Origin: Megamonas hypermegale
GTDB taxonomy: Bacteria > Bacillota > Negativicutes > Selenomonadales > Selenomonadaceae
DNA length: 45,455 nt
Reading direction: 5' to 3'
NCBI GenBank assembly: GCA_002314325.1
Contig: DCFC01000043.1
Span: forward strand, 31,710 to 77,164
Below, piece after piece: positions 34,560-41,263 of the stretch. The translations under genes were made by a program, and so were the position numbers. The first letter of the stretch is position 1, and every line of letters starts with the position of its first letter. Below the pieces are notes generated by a model, which worked only from the letters and a program-made list of their open reading frames with translations, searched no databases and was not told the DNA's origin.

Positions 34560-35854
34560 TGAAACATACGAATTTATATTATTTGTCGATAATACGCAAA
34601 ATAATGGTACTGGTGAATTTTATCAATATACTGTTTCTGGCGGCGATAGTTCTGTTCACGAGCAAGTATATTATTGAAAATCAGCTGGCGCGAGAATTTC
34701 TGGAGCGGATTTTCTACATGCCGAAATCGCCGGAGCTGGTGTTCTGGGGCTCGATACTGTTGTTCGGCGTGCTCGTTTATCTCATGTATCACCGGGACAG
34801 TAGGATTATCGAGCATAAAATAGTCAATAATATCTATAATTTCGGCGAAGCCGCCATTTGTTTCGCCATAATATATCTATTGTACATGACGTACAACGGT
34901 CTTATATTGCTTATTTTCTGCGACTGCATTTATAATTTCAAAGATGATAAATATGCTAAGTACATGTTGATAGCTCTAATCGGCATGTATCTGATTACGA
35001 ACTGGGATATATTTACATATTTTATGCCGCTGATGAATTTCCAGCAGTATTTTCAGATTTACGATGTAAGTTTTAAAAATTTACTTTTGATAGGGAAAAA
35101 TATTCTGGAAATGCTCAATATACTGCTGTTCATTATTTTCATGTCGGTGTATCTGGTGGGTCAAATTCAGGAAAATAAATATATTTCCAGAAAACTTACG
35201 ATGATTTCAATAGTCAATCAGAAATTGCAAAGATATGCCGTAGCTACGGAAAAAATCGGTGAAAACAATGAACGCAAAAGACTGGCTAGGGAAATTCACG
35301 ATACGGTGGGACATGCGCTGGCGGGTGTGGCGGCCGGTATTGATGCCTGCATCGTGATGATTGACACCAATCCGGAAGCGACGAAAAAACAGCTTAAAAT
35401 CATTTCCAAAGTTGTGCGGCAGGGCATGGTGGACGTGCGCAAGTCGCTCAATCGGCTAAGACCGGGAGCTTTGGAAAAGCAGGGCTTTAAAGAAGCGATA
35501 GAAAAGATGATTAATGAATTTGCCAGTATCGGCGAGGTGGATATCAGTCTTGACTACCGGCTGGAAAATCTGGATTTGGAAAACACGACGGAGGATATAC
35601 TGTTTCGGACAATTCAGGAAAGCATGACGAATTCAGTAAGGCACGGCGGTGCAAGTAAAATAAATATAGCGCTGTATTTAAAAGACGGCAATCTGTGTTT
35701 GACGATAAAGGATAACGGTATCGGCTGCGAGAATATTACATACGGTTTCGGCTTAAAGCAGATGAAGGAACGTATAGCCATTATAAATGGAACGGTCAAG
35801 TTTAAAGGTACAGACGGTTTTGCGGTGCTGGTGAAGATACCGATTATAAAATAA
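34559..35854 (+). CDS. Sensor histidine kinase (NarX/LiaS type, HisKA_3)
   Basis: A 431-aa membrane histidine kinase. The first 200 residues are about six hydrophobic helices joined by short loops, with no large extracytoplasmic domain. A linker (about 205-235) leads to the HisKA_3 dimerisation block RLAREIHDTVGHALAG, with the phosphorylated His at residue 247. The ATPase domain follows: FRTIQESMTNSVRHG (N-box) and IKDNGIGC...GFGLKQMKERI (G-boxes). The lack of its own sensor domain fits signal input from the anchored binding proteins on either side. The ATG at 34559 overlaps the previous TGA by one base; a GTG codon directly before is also possible. Confidence 0.92.
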   Translation: MKHTNLYYLSIIRKIMVLVNFINILFLAAIVLFTSKYIIENQLAREFLERIFYMPKSPELVFWGSILLFGVLVYLMYHRDSRIIEHKIVNNIYNFGEAAICFAIIYLLYMTYNGLILLIFCDCIYNFKDDKYAKYMLIALIGMYLITNWDIFTYFMPLMNFQQYFQIYDVSFKNLLLIGKNILEMLNILLFIIFMSVYLVGQIQENKYISRKLTMISIVNQKLQRYAVATEKIGENNERKRLAREIHDTVGHALAGVAAGIDACIVMIDTNPEATKKQLKIISKVVRQGMVDVRKSLNRLRPGALEKQGFKEAIEKMINEFASIGEVDISLDYRLENLDLENTTEDILFRTIQESMTNSVRHGGASKINIALYLKDGNLCLTIKDNGIGCENITYGFGLKQMKERIAIINGTVKFKGTDGFAVLVKIPIIK

Positions 35855-35872
35855 TATCAGAGGTGTAGTGTG

Positions 35873-36547
35873 ATGATTAGAATTGTAATAGCGGATGACC
35901 AGGAGCTAATAAGAGAGTCGCTTAAAATAATACTGAGTACGCATAAGGATGTGGAGATAGTCGGCGTGGCGGCGGACGGTTTTGAGGTGCTGGATATATT
36001 GAAGCATAATGAAGTCGATATCATTCTGATGGATATCCGTATGCCGCGTATGGACGGCGTGTACTGCACGAAAATAGTCAAGGAGCAGTATCCTAATACG
36101 AAAGTCGTTATTTTGACGACATTCAATGATGATGATTTCGTATTTAGTGCGCTGAAGTACGGGGCGAGCGGCTATCTGTTGAAAGATGTTAGCATGGATG
36201 AGCTGTACAGTGATATCGTAACTGTCTATAAGGGCGGGGCGCTGATTAATCCCGACATAGCGACGAAGGTATTCAGCATGTTTACGAAGATGTCGCAGCG
36301 CAATATGATTATTCAGGTGGATGAAACGTTTCTGAAGGATATCAGCAAAACGGAATGGAAAGTAATTCAGCAGATAGGCTGCGGTCTGTCCAATAAGGAA
36401 ATCGCGCAGAAATTGTTTCTGTCGGAAGGCACGGTGCGCAATTATCTAAGCTCCATACTGTCGAAGCTGAATTTGCGGGACAGGACGCAGCTTGCTATTT
36501 GGGCGGTGCAGACGGGACAGACGATAAGGGATTTTGACAATGAGTAA
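35873..36547 (+). CDS. NarL/FixJ-type response regulator
   Basis: A 224-aa regulator. The receiver domain (about 1-120) has the acidic pair in VIADDQELIRESL, the phosphoacceptor Asp at residue 54 (IILMDIRMPRMDG), Thr in VVILTTFNDD and Lys in YLLKDVSMDEL. A LuxR-type helix-turn-helix (about 160-215; GLSNKEIAQKLFLSEGTVRNYLSSILSKL) follows. It pairs with the HisKA_3 kinase 18 bp upstream, the usual partner class. Likely targets are its own operon and the PTS operon, which share a sequence motif. The ATG at 35873 follows AGAGGTGTAGTG. Confidence 0.94.
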   Translation: MIRIVIADDQELIRESLKIILSTHKDVEIVGVAADGFEVLDILKHNEVDIILMDIRMPRMDGVYCTKIVKEQYPNTKVVILTTFNDDDFVFSALKYGASGYLLKDVSMDELYSDIVTVYKGGALINPDIATKVFSMFTKMSQRNMIIQVDETFLKDISKTEWKVIQQIGCGLSNKEIAQKLFLSEGTVRNYLSSILSKLNLRDRTQLAIWAVQTGQTIRDFDNE

Positions 36548-37835
36548 AGTTAAATGGATTATCGGCGCCGTCATAATTGCAGTAGCCGCGTTGATGTACT
36601 GGTCGTATAATCAGACCGTCGTGCTGAAAGTCGGCGTATTTGCCGGCAGCAACTGGGACGTGCCGAGCGGCAACGGCTACAAACTTATAGATGATGCGAT
36701 AGAGCGGTTTGAACAGCAGCATCCCGATATAAAGGTAGAATATACGAGCGGGATTTTAAAGGAGGATTATTCTCTGTGGCTGGCAAACCAATTCGTTAAG
36801 GGCGAAGAGCCGGACGTTTTCATCGTGCTGGATGATGATTTCAATACGCTCAGTTCTATCGGGGCATTGAAGGATTTGACGGGATTTATTGAAAACGATA
36901 AAGATTTTGCTATAGAAAATTATTATAAAAGCGTTTTACAGACGGGGCAGTATGAAGGCAGACAGTACGCTCTGCCGTATGAAAGTAATCCGAAACTGAT
37001 GTTTGTCAACAAGACGCTGCTGGAAAAAGAGGGTATATCTATGCCGGACAATGACTGGACACTGGACGAATTTTATGACATATGTAAAAAAGTTACGAAG
37101 GACAGCGACGGCGACGGCATGATTGACCAGTACGGATATTACAATTACACCTGGCTCGATGCGGTGAACGGCTACAATCTGCAATTATTCAATGAAAAAG
37201 GTACGGAATGCTATTTAAACAGGGATGAATTAAAAGAAACGCTGACCTTTATGCAGAATTTAAATAAGCTGAATAAGGGTTATACCGTAACGGCCGGTGA
37301 TTTTGACATGGGAAAAGTCGTATTTGCGCCGATGCCTTTTTCGCAGTACAGAGCGTATAAGCCGTATCCGTGGAGCATAAAGAAATATTCCACGTTTGAA
37401 TGGGACTGTGTGCGTATGCCGGTGGCGAAAGGGAAAAAGCACGTCAGCGAAGTATCGTCGCTGCTCATGGCGATATCGGCAAAATCCAGTCACAGCGAAG
37501 CGGCATGGGATTTTTTGAAAATGCTTACATATGATGAAATCTCGCAACAGGAGCTGCTGGAATATTCGCAGGGAATACCGTCGCTGAAATCGGTGATACG
37601 CTCCGGCAAAGTCAATGATTTGCTCAATAAGGACAGTATGCAGGAAAGCCAGGTGAATATGAGTCTGCTTGATGATGTAATGGAGAATGCGCTGATATCG
37701 GGGCAGTTTAAAAAATATAAGACGGCTTTGAGCATTATGGACAGAAAAATGCAGCAGATTGTTCAGGGCAATGAAGATTTGGATATGGCGCTAATCGGTC
37801 TGCAAAAGGAAGTAAATAAATATCTGAAAAACTGA
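36540..37835 (+). CDS. Membrane-anchored family 1 extracellular solute-binding protein
   Basis: A 431-aa solute-binding protein of the maltose/oligosaccharide class. The N-terminal helix (about residues 6-22) lacks both a lipobox Cys and a clear cleavage site, so it is probably membrane-anchored like the protein at 33612. Family segments include AIERFEQQHPDIKVEY, PDVFIVLDDDFNTLSSIGALKDLTGFI, YALPYESNPKLMFVNKTLLEKEG and a DSDGDGMIDQYG calcium-binding-like loop. The start at 36540 overlaps the regulator gene by 8 bp, so it belongs to the same operon. With no permease genes nearby, a sensing role is inferred. An intrinsic terminator follows directly. Confidence 0.88.
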   Translation: MSKVKWIIGAVIIAVAALMYWSYNQTVVLKVGVFAGSNWDVPSGNGYKLIDDAIERFEQQHPDIKVEYTSGILKEDYSLWLANQFVKGEEPDVFIVLDDDFNTLSSIGALKDLTGFIENDKDFAIENYYKSVLQTGQYEGRQYALPYESNPKLMFVNKTLLEKEGISMPDNDWTLDEFYDICKKVTKDSDGDGMIDQYGYYNYTWLDAVNGYNLQLFNEKGTECYLNRDELKETLTFMQNLNKLNKGYTVTAGDFDMGKVVFAPMPFSQYRAYKPYPWSIKKYSTFEWDCVRMPVAKGKKHVSEVSSLLMAISAKSSHSEAAWDFLKMLTYDEISQQELLEYSQGIPSLKSVIRSGKVNDLLNKDSMQESQVNMSLLDDVMENALISGQFKKYKTALSIMDRKMQQIVQGNEDLDMALIGLQKEVNKYLKN

Positions 37836-37836
37836 A

Positions 37837-37860
37837 GGCTACAATACGTAGCCTTTTTTT
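37837..37860 (+). terminator. Terminator of the sensory operon
   Basis: The stem GGCTAC / GTAGCC has a 5-base loop and seven Ts directly after it, 1 bp behind the stop codon. It is a standard intrinsic terminator. Confidence 0.88.
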
Positions 37861-37863
37861 ATG

Positions 37864-37991
37864 TCTGTTATGCCAGTAAAACATTAAGCCTGTACAAGCA
37901 GTACAATACTTTATATTCGCTCGATGTTGTCACTTAACCTCACTAAATATAAAGTATTATACTGCTTTAGGCCATTAACCGGCACAACAGA
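37864..37991 (+). repeat. Palindromic intergenic element, copy G
   Basis: A 128-bp element between the sensory operon terminator and the PTS operon. The terminal repeats are TCTGTTATGCCAGT and ACCGGCACAACAGA. The internal arms 37897-37917 and 37946-37966 pair except at one C-A position. The loop is of the conserved type. I see no convincing flanking duplication, so this may be an older copy. It occupies much of the 309-bp gene-free stretch 37836-38144; the rest holds the promoter-like and palindromic sites listed separately. Confidence 0.9.
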
Positions 37992-37996
37992 GGGGA

Positions 37997-38026
37997 TATG
38001 ACAAATGTCATAGAGAAAAATATAAA
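37997..38026 (+). promoter_or_regulatory. Probable PTS operon promoter overlapped by a palindromic operator
   Basis: ATGACA (37998-38003), a 17-base spacer and TATAAA (38021-38026) form a good vegetative promoter about 120 bp before the IIA gene. The palindrome TATGACA-AA-TGTCATA (37997-38012) covers its -35 box. One half of it, read on the minus strand as TATGACATTTGT, is identical over 12 bases to a site before the sensory operon. That makes it a candidate binding site for the neighbouring response regulator or a repressor. Confidence 0.5.
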
Positions 38027-38117
38027 AAGTCACATGAAAGATGTGATTTTAGACACGTTAAATAATTGTGAGGATTTGCTAAAATTATTTGTGTTAAGAG
38101 AATTGTTAGAAAAGTAA
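37998..38117 (+). CDS. Possible 39-aa small protein upstream of the PTS operon
   Basis: An ATG-started frame of 39 codons begins 7 bp after repeat copy G and ends 27 bp before the IIA gene. The peptide starts MTNVIEKNIKSH and ends KLFVLRELLEK; it would be an amphipathic Leu/Lys/Glu-rich helix without a membrane segment. AGAGGGG lies only 2 bases before the ATG, too close for a good ribosome site. The start also coincides with the -35 box of the proposed promoter, so both readings cannot hold for one transcript. It may be chance or a leader peptide read from an upstream start. No family recognised. Confidence 0.25.
   Translation: MTNVIEKNIKSHMKDVILDTLNNCEDLLKLFVLRELLEK
38030..38046 (+). promoter_or_regulatory. 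Inverted repeat near the PTS transcription start
   Basis: TCACAT-GAAAG-ATGTGA is a perfect 6-bp inverted repeat with a 5-base spacer, just past the proposed -10 box. It could be a second operator or a small hairpin at the 5' end of the mRNA. Confidence 0.35.
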
Positions 38118-38144
38118 CGAAAAATAAATCGAGGAGGTTAAATA

Positions 38145-38564
38145 ATGAAATATGTGATACTGGTAAGTCACGGCAAGTTTGCCGAAGGGCTGGCGAATGC
38201 GCTGTCCATGCTGGTCGGCAAGAGAGAGGACATCATCGCTGTAGGCCTTGAGGACGGAAAAAGCGTGGATGAGTTTGCCGAGCTGTTCACCAAGACGGTA
38301 GATAAAATTACAACGGATGATGAAGTGGTATTGCTCGGTGATTTAATCGGCGGTTCGCCGCTGACAAATGCCATAAACGTACTGAACGGTAAAGGCGTAA
38401 AAATGATTATAATCGGTGGTATGAATTTGCCGGTGGCTCTGACATCTGTCATGATGAAGGATACATTTGCACTTGAAGATTTGGCGCAGCAGGTTTTGCA
38501 GGAAGCGCACGGCGCTTTGCGTGAATTCAAAATCGAAGCATCCGATGATGATGACGATATTTGA
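38145..38564 (+). CDS. Mannose-family PTS component IIA
   Basis: A 139-aa IIA protein of the mannose/fructose/sorbose PTS family. It accepts phosphate from HPr on His9 (VILVSHGKFAEGLANAL) and passes it to IIB. The blocks LLGDLIGGSPLTNAI and IIIGGMNLP are typical. It ends in an unusual DDDDDI tail that recurs in IIC. The ATG at 38145 follows CGAGGAGG, a strong ribosome site. It is the first gene of the four-component PTS operon. Substrate is not readable; mannose, fructose, sorbose and amino sugars are possible. Confidence 0.95.
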   Translation: MKYVILVSHGKFAEGLANALSMLVGKREDIIAVGLEDGKSVDEFAELFTKTVDKITTDDEVVLLGDLIGGSPLTNAINVLNGKGVKMIIIGGMNLPVALTSVMMKDTFALEDLAQQVLQEAHGALREFKIEASDDDDDI

Positions 38565-38607
38565 TTGATATTTAATTATTTATGATGAATTTTAGGAGGA
38601 ATTATTT

Positions 38608-39099
38608 ATGTCAGTTTCATTTATTCGTATTGATGACCGTATGATACATGGTCAGACCTGTACTCGTTGGGCACGTGAATATCCGTGCGACGGTTTAATC
38701 GCCGTTAATGATAAAGCGGCGCAGTCCGACGTTTTGAAAGCGGCTTACAAAGCAGCCAGCGGTAAAAAAACTTTCGTCTGGACGCTGGAACATTTCCAGA
38801 AAAAAATGCAGCAGGTTTTAGACAGCGATACGCGCTATTTCCTGATTGCCAAAAATCCTGTTGATATGAAGAAAATTCTCGTGGATATGGGCTTTAAATG
38901 CGGTATTACAAAAGTAATCGTCGGTCCGTGCAACGACCGCGACGACGCTGTAAAACTCGGCAACAACCAGTCCATCACGCAGGAAGAAGCCCAGGCTCTG
39001 GAAGATATCAGCAAAGCAGGCTATCAAGTGGAATTTTCCTTACTGCCGGACGTATCCATCGGTAGCTGGGACAAATATAAAGGCAAATTCGGCTTTTAA
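38608..39099 (+). CDS. Mannose-family PTS component IIB
   Basis: A 163-aa IIB protein that phosphorylates the incoming sugar. The active His is residue 14, in FIRIDDRMIHGQTCTRWA, and further blocks are IIAVND-like (LIAVNDKAAQSD) and ITKVIVGPCNDRDDAVKLG. The ATG at 38608 follows TAGGAGGAATT. IIA and IIB are separate genes here, as in the sorbose-type systems, rather than fused as in E. coli ManX. A short hairpin separates it from the IIC gene. Confidence 0.94.
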   Translation: MSVSFIRIDDRMIHGQTCTRWAREYPCDGLIAVNDKAAQSDVLKAAYKAASGKKTFVWTLEHFQKKMQQVLDSDTRYFLIAKNPVDMKKILVDMGFKCGITKVIVGPCNDRDDAVKLGNNQSITQEEAQALEDISKAGYQVEFSLLPDVSIGSWDKYKGKFGF

Positions 39100-39104
39100 G
39101 AAAG

Positions 39105-39124
39105 ACTCCTGCCCAAGCAGGAGT
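39105..39124 (+). other. Short hairpin between the IIB and IIC genes
   Basis: ACTCCTGC-CCAA-GCAGGAGT is a perfect 8-bp stem. No T-run follows, so it is unlikely to terminate. It may protect or divide the PTS mRNA. Confidence 0.6.
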
Positions 39125-39148
39125 ATAAACAAATAGGAGGGAACTACA

Positions 39149-40012
39149 TTGGAAATTAGTTGGCTTCAAGCCGCGCTGCTCGGTTTCTTTGCTTGTTTGG
39201 CAAGTATGCCAGGTATGGGCGGTACAGTAATCGGTAACTACACATTAGGTCGTCCGCTCGTCGGCGGTCTTGTCTGCGGTATTATTTTAGGAGATATTCA
39301 AAGCGGTATCTTAATCGGTACTGCTATGCAGGTTGTATATATCGCGCTCGTAACTCCGGGCGGTACGGTTTCCGCCGATGTCCGCGCCGTAAGTTATATC
39401 GGTATTCCTCTGGCTATGATTGCCGTAAAATCCATGGGTATTGATGCAGGCAGCCCGGAAGGTATGGCTCTTGCAACTTCGTTCGGTTCAATGGTTGGTA
39501 CGCTCGGTACGGTTCTGTTCTACGGTACGGCTACAATCAACCTAGCTTGGCAGCATATCGGCTGGAAAGCAGTTGAACGCGGCGAATTCCATAAATTATA
39601 CATGGTAGATATGGGTCTTCCTTGGATTTCCCACATTATCTGCTCTTTCCTGCCGACACTCATCATGTGCAAAATGGGTGCTCCAATGGTTGAATTAATC
39701 AAAGTTTATCTGCCGATGGACGGGCTTGCTATGCAGACACTGTTCACAGTAGGTGCTCTGCTCCCTGCAGTCGGCGTTGCCATCCTCTTAAAACAGGTTG
39801 CTGACAGCTTCCTTGACTTCATTCCGTTCTTCTTAGGCTTTGCGCTTGCCGCAGGCATGGGGTTGAACTTAATCGGCGCCGCTATCGTCGGCGGTATGTT
39901 TGCCATCATCAACTACAAAATTCAGATGCTCCGTATAGAAGCAAAGAAAGCGGCTGCTGCTGCTCCGGCTAAATCGAGCAGTGTTGATGATGACGATGAT
40001 GAAGATATTTAA
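39149..40012 (+). CDS. Mannose-family PTS membrane component IIC
   Basis: A 287-aa integral membrane protein forming, with IID, the sugar channel. Blocks include MPGMGGTVIGNYTLGRPLVGGLVCG, GDIQSGILIGTAMQVVYIALVTPGG (split hydrophobic segments) and later helices to about residue 262. The C-terminus is an Ala-rich linker and the acidic tail SSSVDDDDDEDI, on the cytoplasmic side if topology is standard. The start is TTG at 39149, 8 bases behind AGGAGG. The IID gene follows after 13 bp. Confidence 0.94.
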   Translation: MEISWLQAALLGFFACLASMPGMGGTVIGNYTLGRPLVGGLVCGIILGDIQSGILIGTAMQVVYIALVTPGGTVSADVRAVSYIGIPLAMIAVKSMGIDAGSPEGMALATSFGSMVGTLGTVLFYGTATINLAWQHIGWKAVERGEFHKLYMVDMGLPWISHIICSFLPTLIMCKMGAPMVELIKVYLPMDGLAMQTLFTVGALLPAVGVAILLKQVADSFLDFIPFFLGFALAAGMGLNLIGAAIVGGMFAIINYKIQMLRIEAKKAAAAAPAKSSSVDDDDDEDI

Positions 40013-40025
40013 GGAGGAAGTTTAA

Positions 40026-40859
40026 ATGGCAAAGATTTCTAAGAAAACACTGAATAAATCATTTAGAAATTGGTACTATGGACATTTAACATGTTTCTCC
40101 CAGGAACATATGCAGACATTCGGTTATCTGTGCGCCATGCTGCCAATTGTAGAAGAATTGTATAAATCAAAAGAAGAACAGAAAAAAGCTATGGAAACGT
40201 ACACGGCTTTCTTCAATACCGAACCGCAGGTCGGCTCCGTCGTTGTAGGTATCACCGCCAGTCTGGAAGAAGCGAAGGCAAACGGTGCTGACGACATCAA
40301 CGCCGAAACAATCAACGGTCTGCGCGCCGGTCTTATGGGTCCGCTCGCTGGTATCGGCGACTCTCTCGTTGTAGGTACGTTAATCCCTATCCTGCTCGGC
40401 GTGGCAATGGGTCTTTCTTCCGGCGGCTCGCCAATCGGTGCTATTTTCTACATCATTGTATGGAACTTGCTTATCACTTTCGGTATGAGATTTTTATACT
40501 TCAAAGGCTATGAACTCGGCGGTAAAGCGATTGATTTCTTAGTCGGCGAACAGGCTACGGCAATCCGTGAATCTATCGTTATGCTCGGTACTATCGTAAT
40601 CGGCGCCGTTGCTGCAACATGGATTAACATCAAAACAGGCTTCACGATGACGGCAGCCGGTGCGGACAAACCGTTCCTCGTACTGCAAAATACATTGGAC
40701 GGCGTATTCCCGAACATCTTATCGGCAGCTTTCGTTATCCTGTGCTGGTATCTGATGGCGAAAAGAAAAATGTCGCCGATTATGGTAATGCTGCTTCTCG
40801 TAGTGATTGCATTCGTCGGCGTACTTGTAGGCTTCTTCGATACGGGTCTCAGCTATTAA
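40026..40859 (+). CDS. Mannose-family PTS membrane component IID
   Basis: A 277-aa IID protein. The cytoplasmic N-terminus has the family pattern FRNWYYGHLTCFSQEHMQTFGYLCAMLP, then NTEPQVGSVVVGITASLEEAKANG and GLRAGLMGPLAGIGDSLVVGT. C-terminal helices span about 120-277. It partners IIC in the membrane. The ATG at 40026 follows AAGGAGGAAGTT. It lacks the acidic tail found on IIA and IIC. Confidence 0.95.
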   Translation: MAKISKKTLNKSFRNWYYGHLTCFSQEHMQTFGYLCAMLPIVEELYKSKEEQKKAMETYTAFFNTEPQVGSVVVGITASLEEAKANGADDINAETINGLRAGLMGPLAGIGDSLVVGTLIPILLGVAMGLSSGGSPIGAIFYIIVWNLLITFGMRFLYFKGYELGGKAIDFLVGEQATAIRESIVMLGTIVIGAVAATWINIKTGFTMTAAGADKPFLVLQNTLDGVFPNILSAAFVILCWYLMAKRKMSPIMVMLLLVVIAFVGVLVGFFDTGLSY

Positions 40860-40886
40860 TGGTAATTTGTTGAAGGAGGTTTTAGC

Positions 40887-41156
40887 GTGGACGGCAGAGA
40901 GAAACAGGTTTATGTCAATGAAATTAAGTACCAGATAAAAATGCTGAATAATTTAAAAGGCTGGCTTCGAAATCTGATGGTGATTTCTTCCGTAGCACTG
41001 CTGCTTATCCTGTTCGGCGGACAGTACAGCGTATTTATTCCGGCGGCAGGAGCTGTAGTCATGGCTGTAAGCATCATCGGCTGCATAGCCGTAGGTCTCG
41101 GTCTGAAAAACGGTAGAGCCAATGTCAATAAATTAATCAATTATATAGAAAAATAA
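40887..41156 (+). CDS. Small two-helix membrane protein at the end of the PTS operon
   Basis: An 89-aa protein not recognised as a known family. A charged N-terminus (about 1-28) is followed by two hydrophobic helices (about 29-48 and 51-72) joined by a very short turn, and a polar C-terminus (NKLINYIEK). The start is GTG at 40887, 8 bases behind AAGGAGG, which is a strong ribosome site and good evidence that it is translated. It lies 27 bp after the IID gene and before the operon terminator, so it is co-expressed with the PTS. It could be an accessory subunit or regulator of the transporter; this is inference. It does not resemble ManO/DUF956. Confidence 0.75.
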   Translation: MDGREKQVYVNEIKYQIKMLNNLKGWLRNLMVISSVALLLILFGGQYSVFIPAAGAVVMAVSIIGCIAVGLGLKNGRANVNKLINYIEK

Positions 41157-41167
41157 TATTGCTAAAT

Positions 41168-41219
41168 AGAGCTATGATGATAATCTCCCCACCTAACACT
41201 GCATCATAGCTCTTTTTTT
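41168..41219 (+). terminator. Terminator of the PTS operon
   Basis: A 12-bp perfect stem, AGAGCTATGATG / CATCATAGCTCT, with a 22-base loop, followed by six Ts. Confidence 0.88.
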
Positions 41220-41263
41220 AAGAAAGCAAAATCGACTAAAATCGACAGATTGGAGGTCTGGTC

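Noticed and set aside
4261..37991. The repeated elements considered as a dispersed CRISPR array.
   Set aside because: Copies are 0.9-16 kb apart, have terminal inverted repeats and target duplications, and no cas genes are present.
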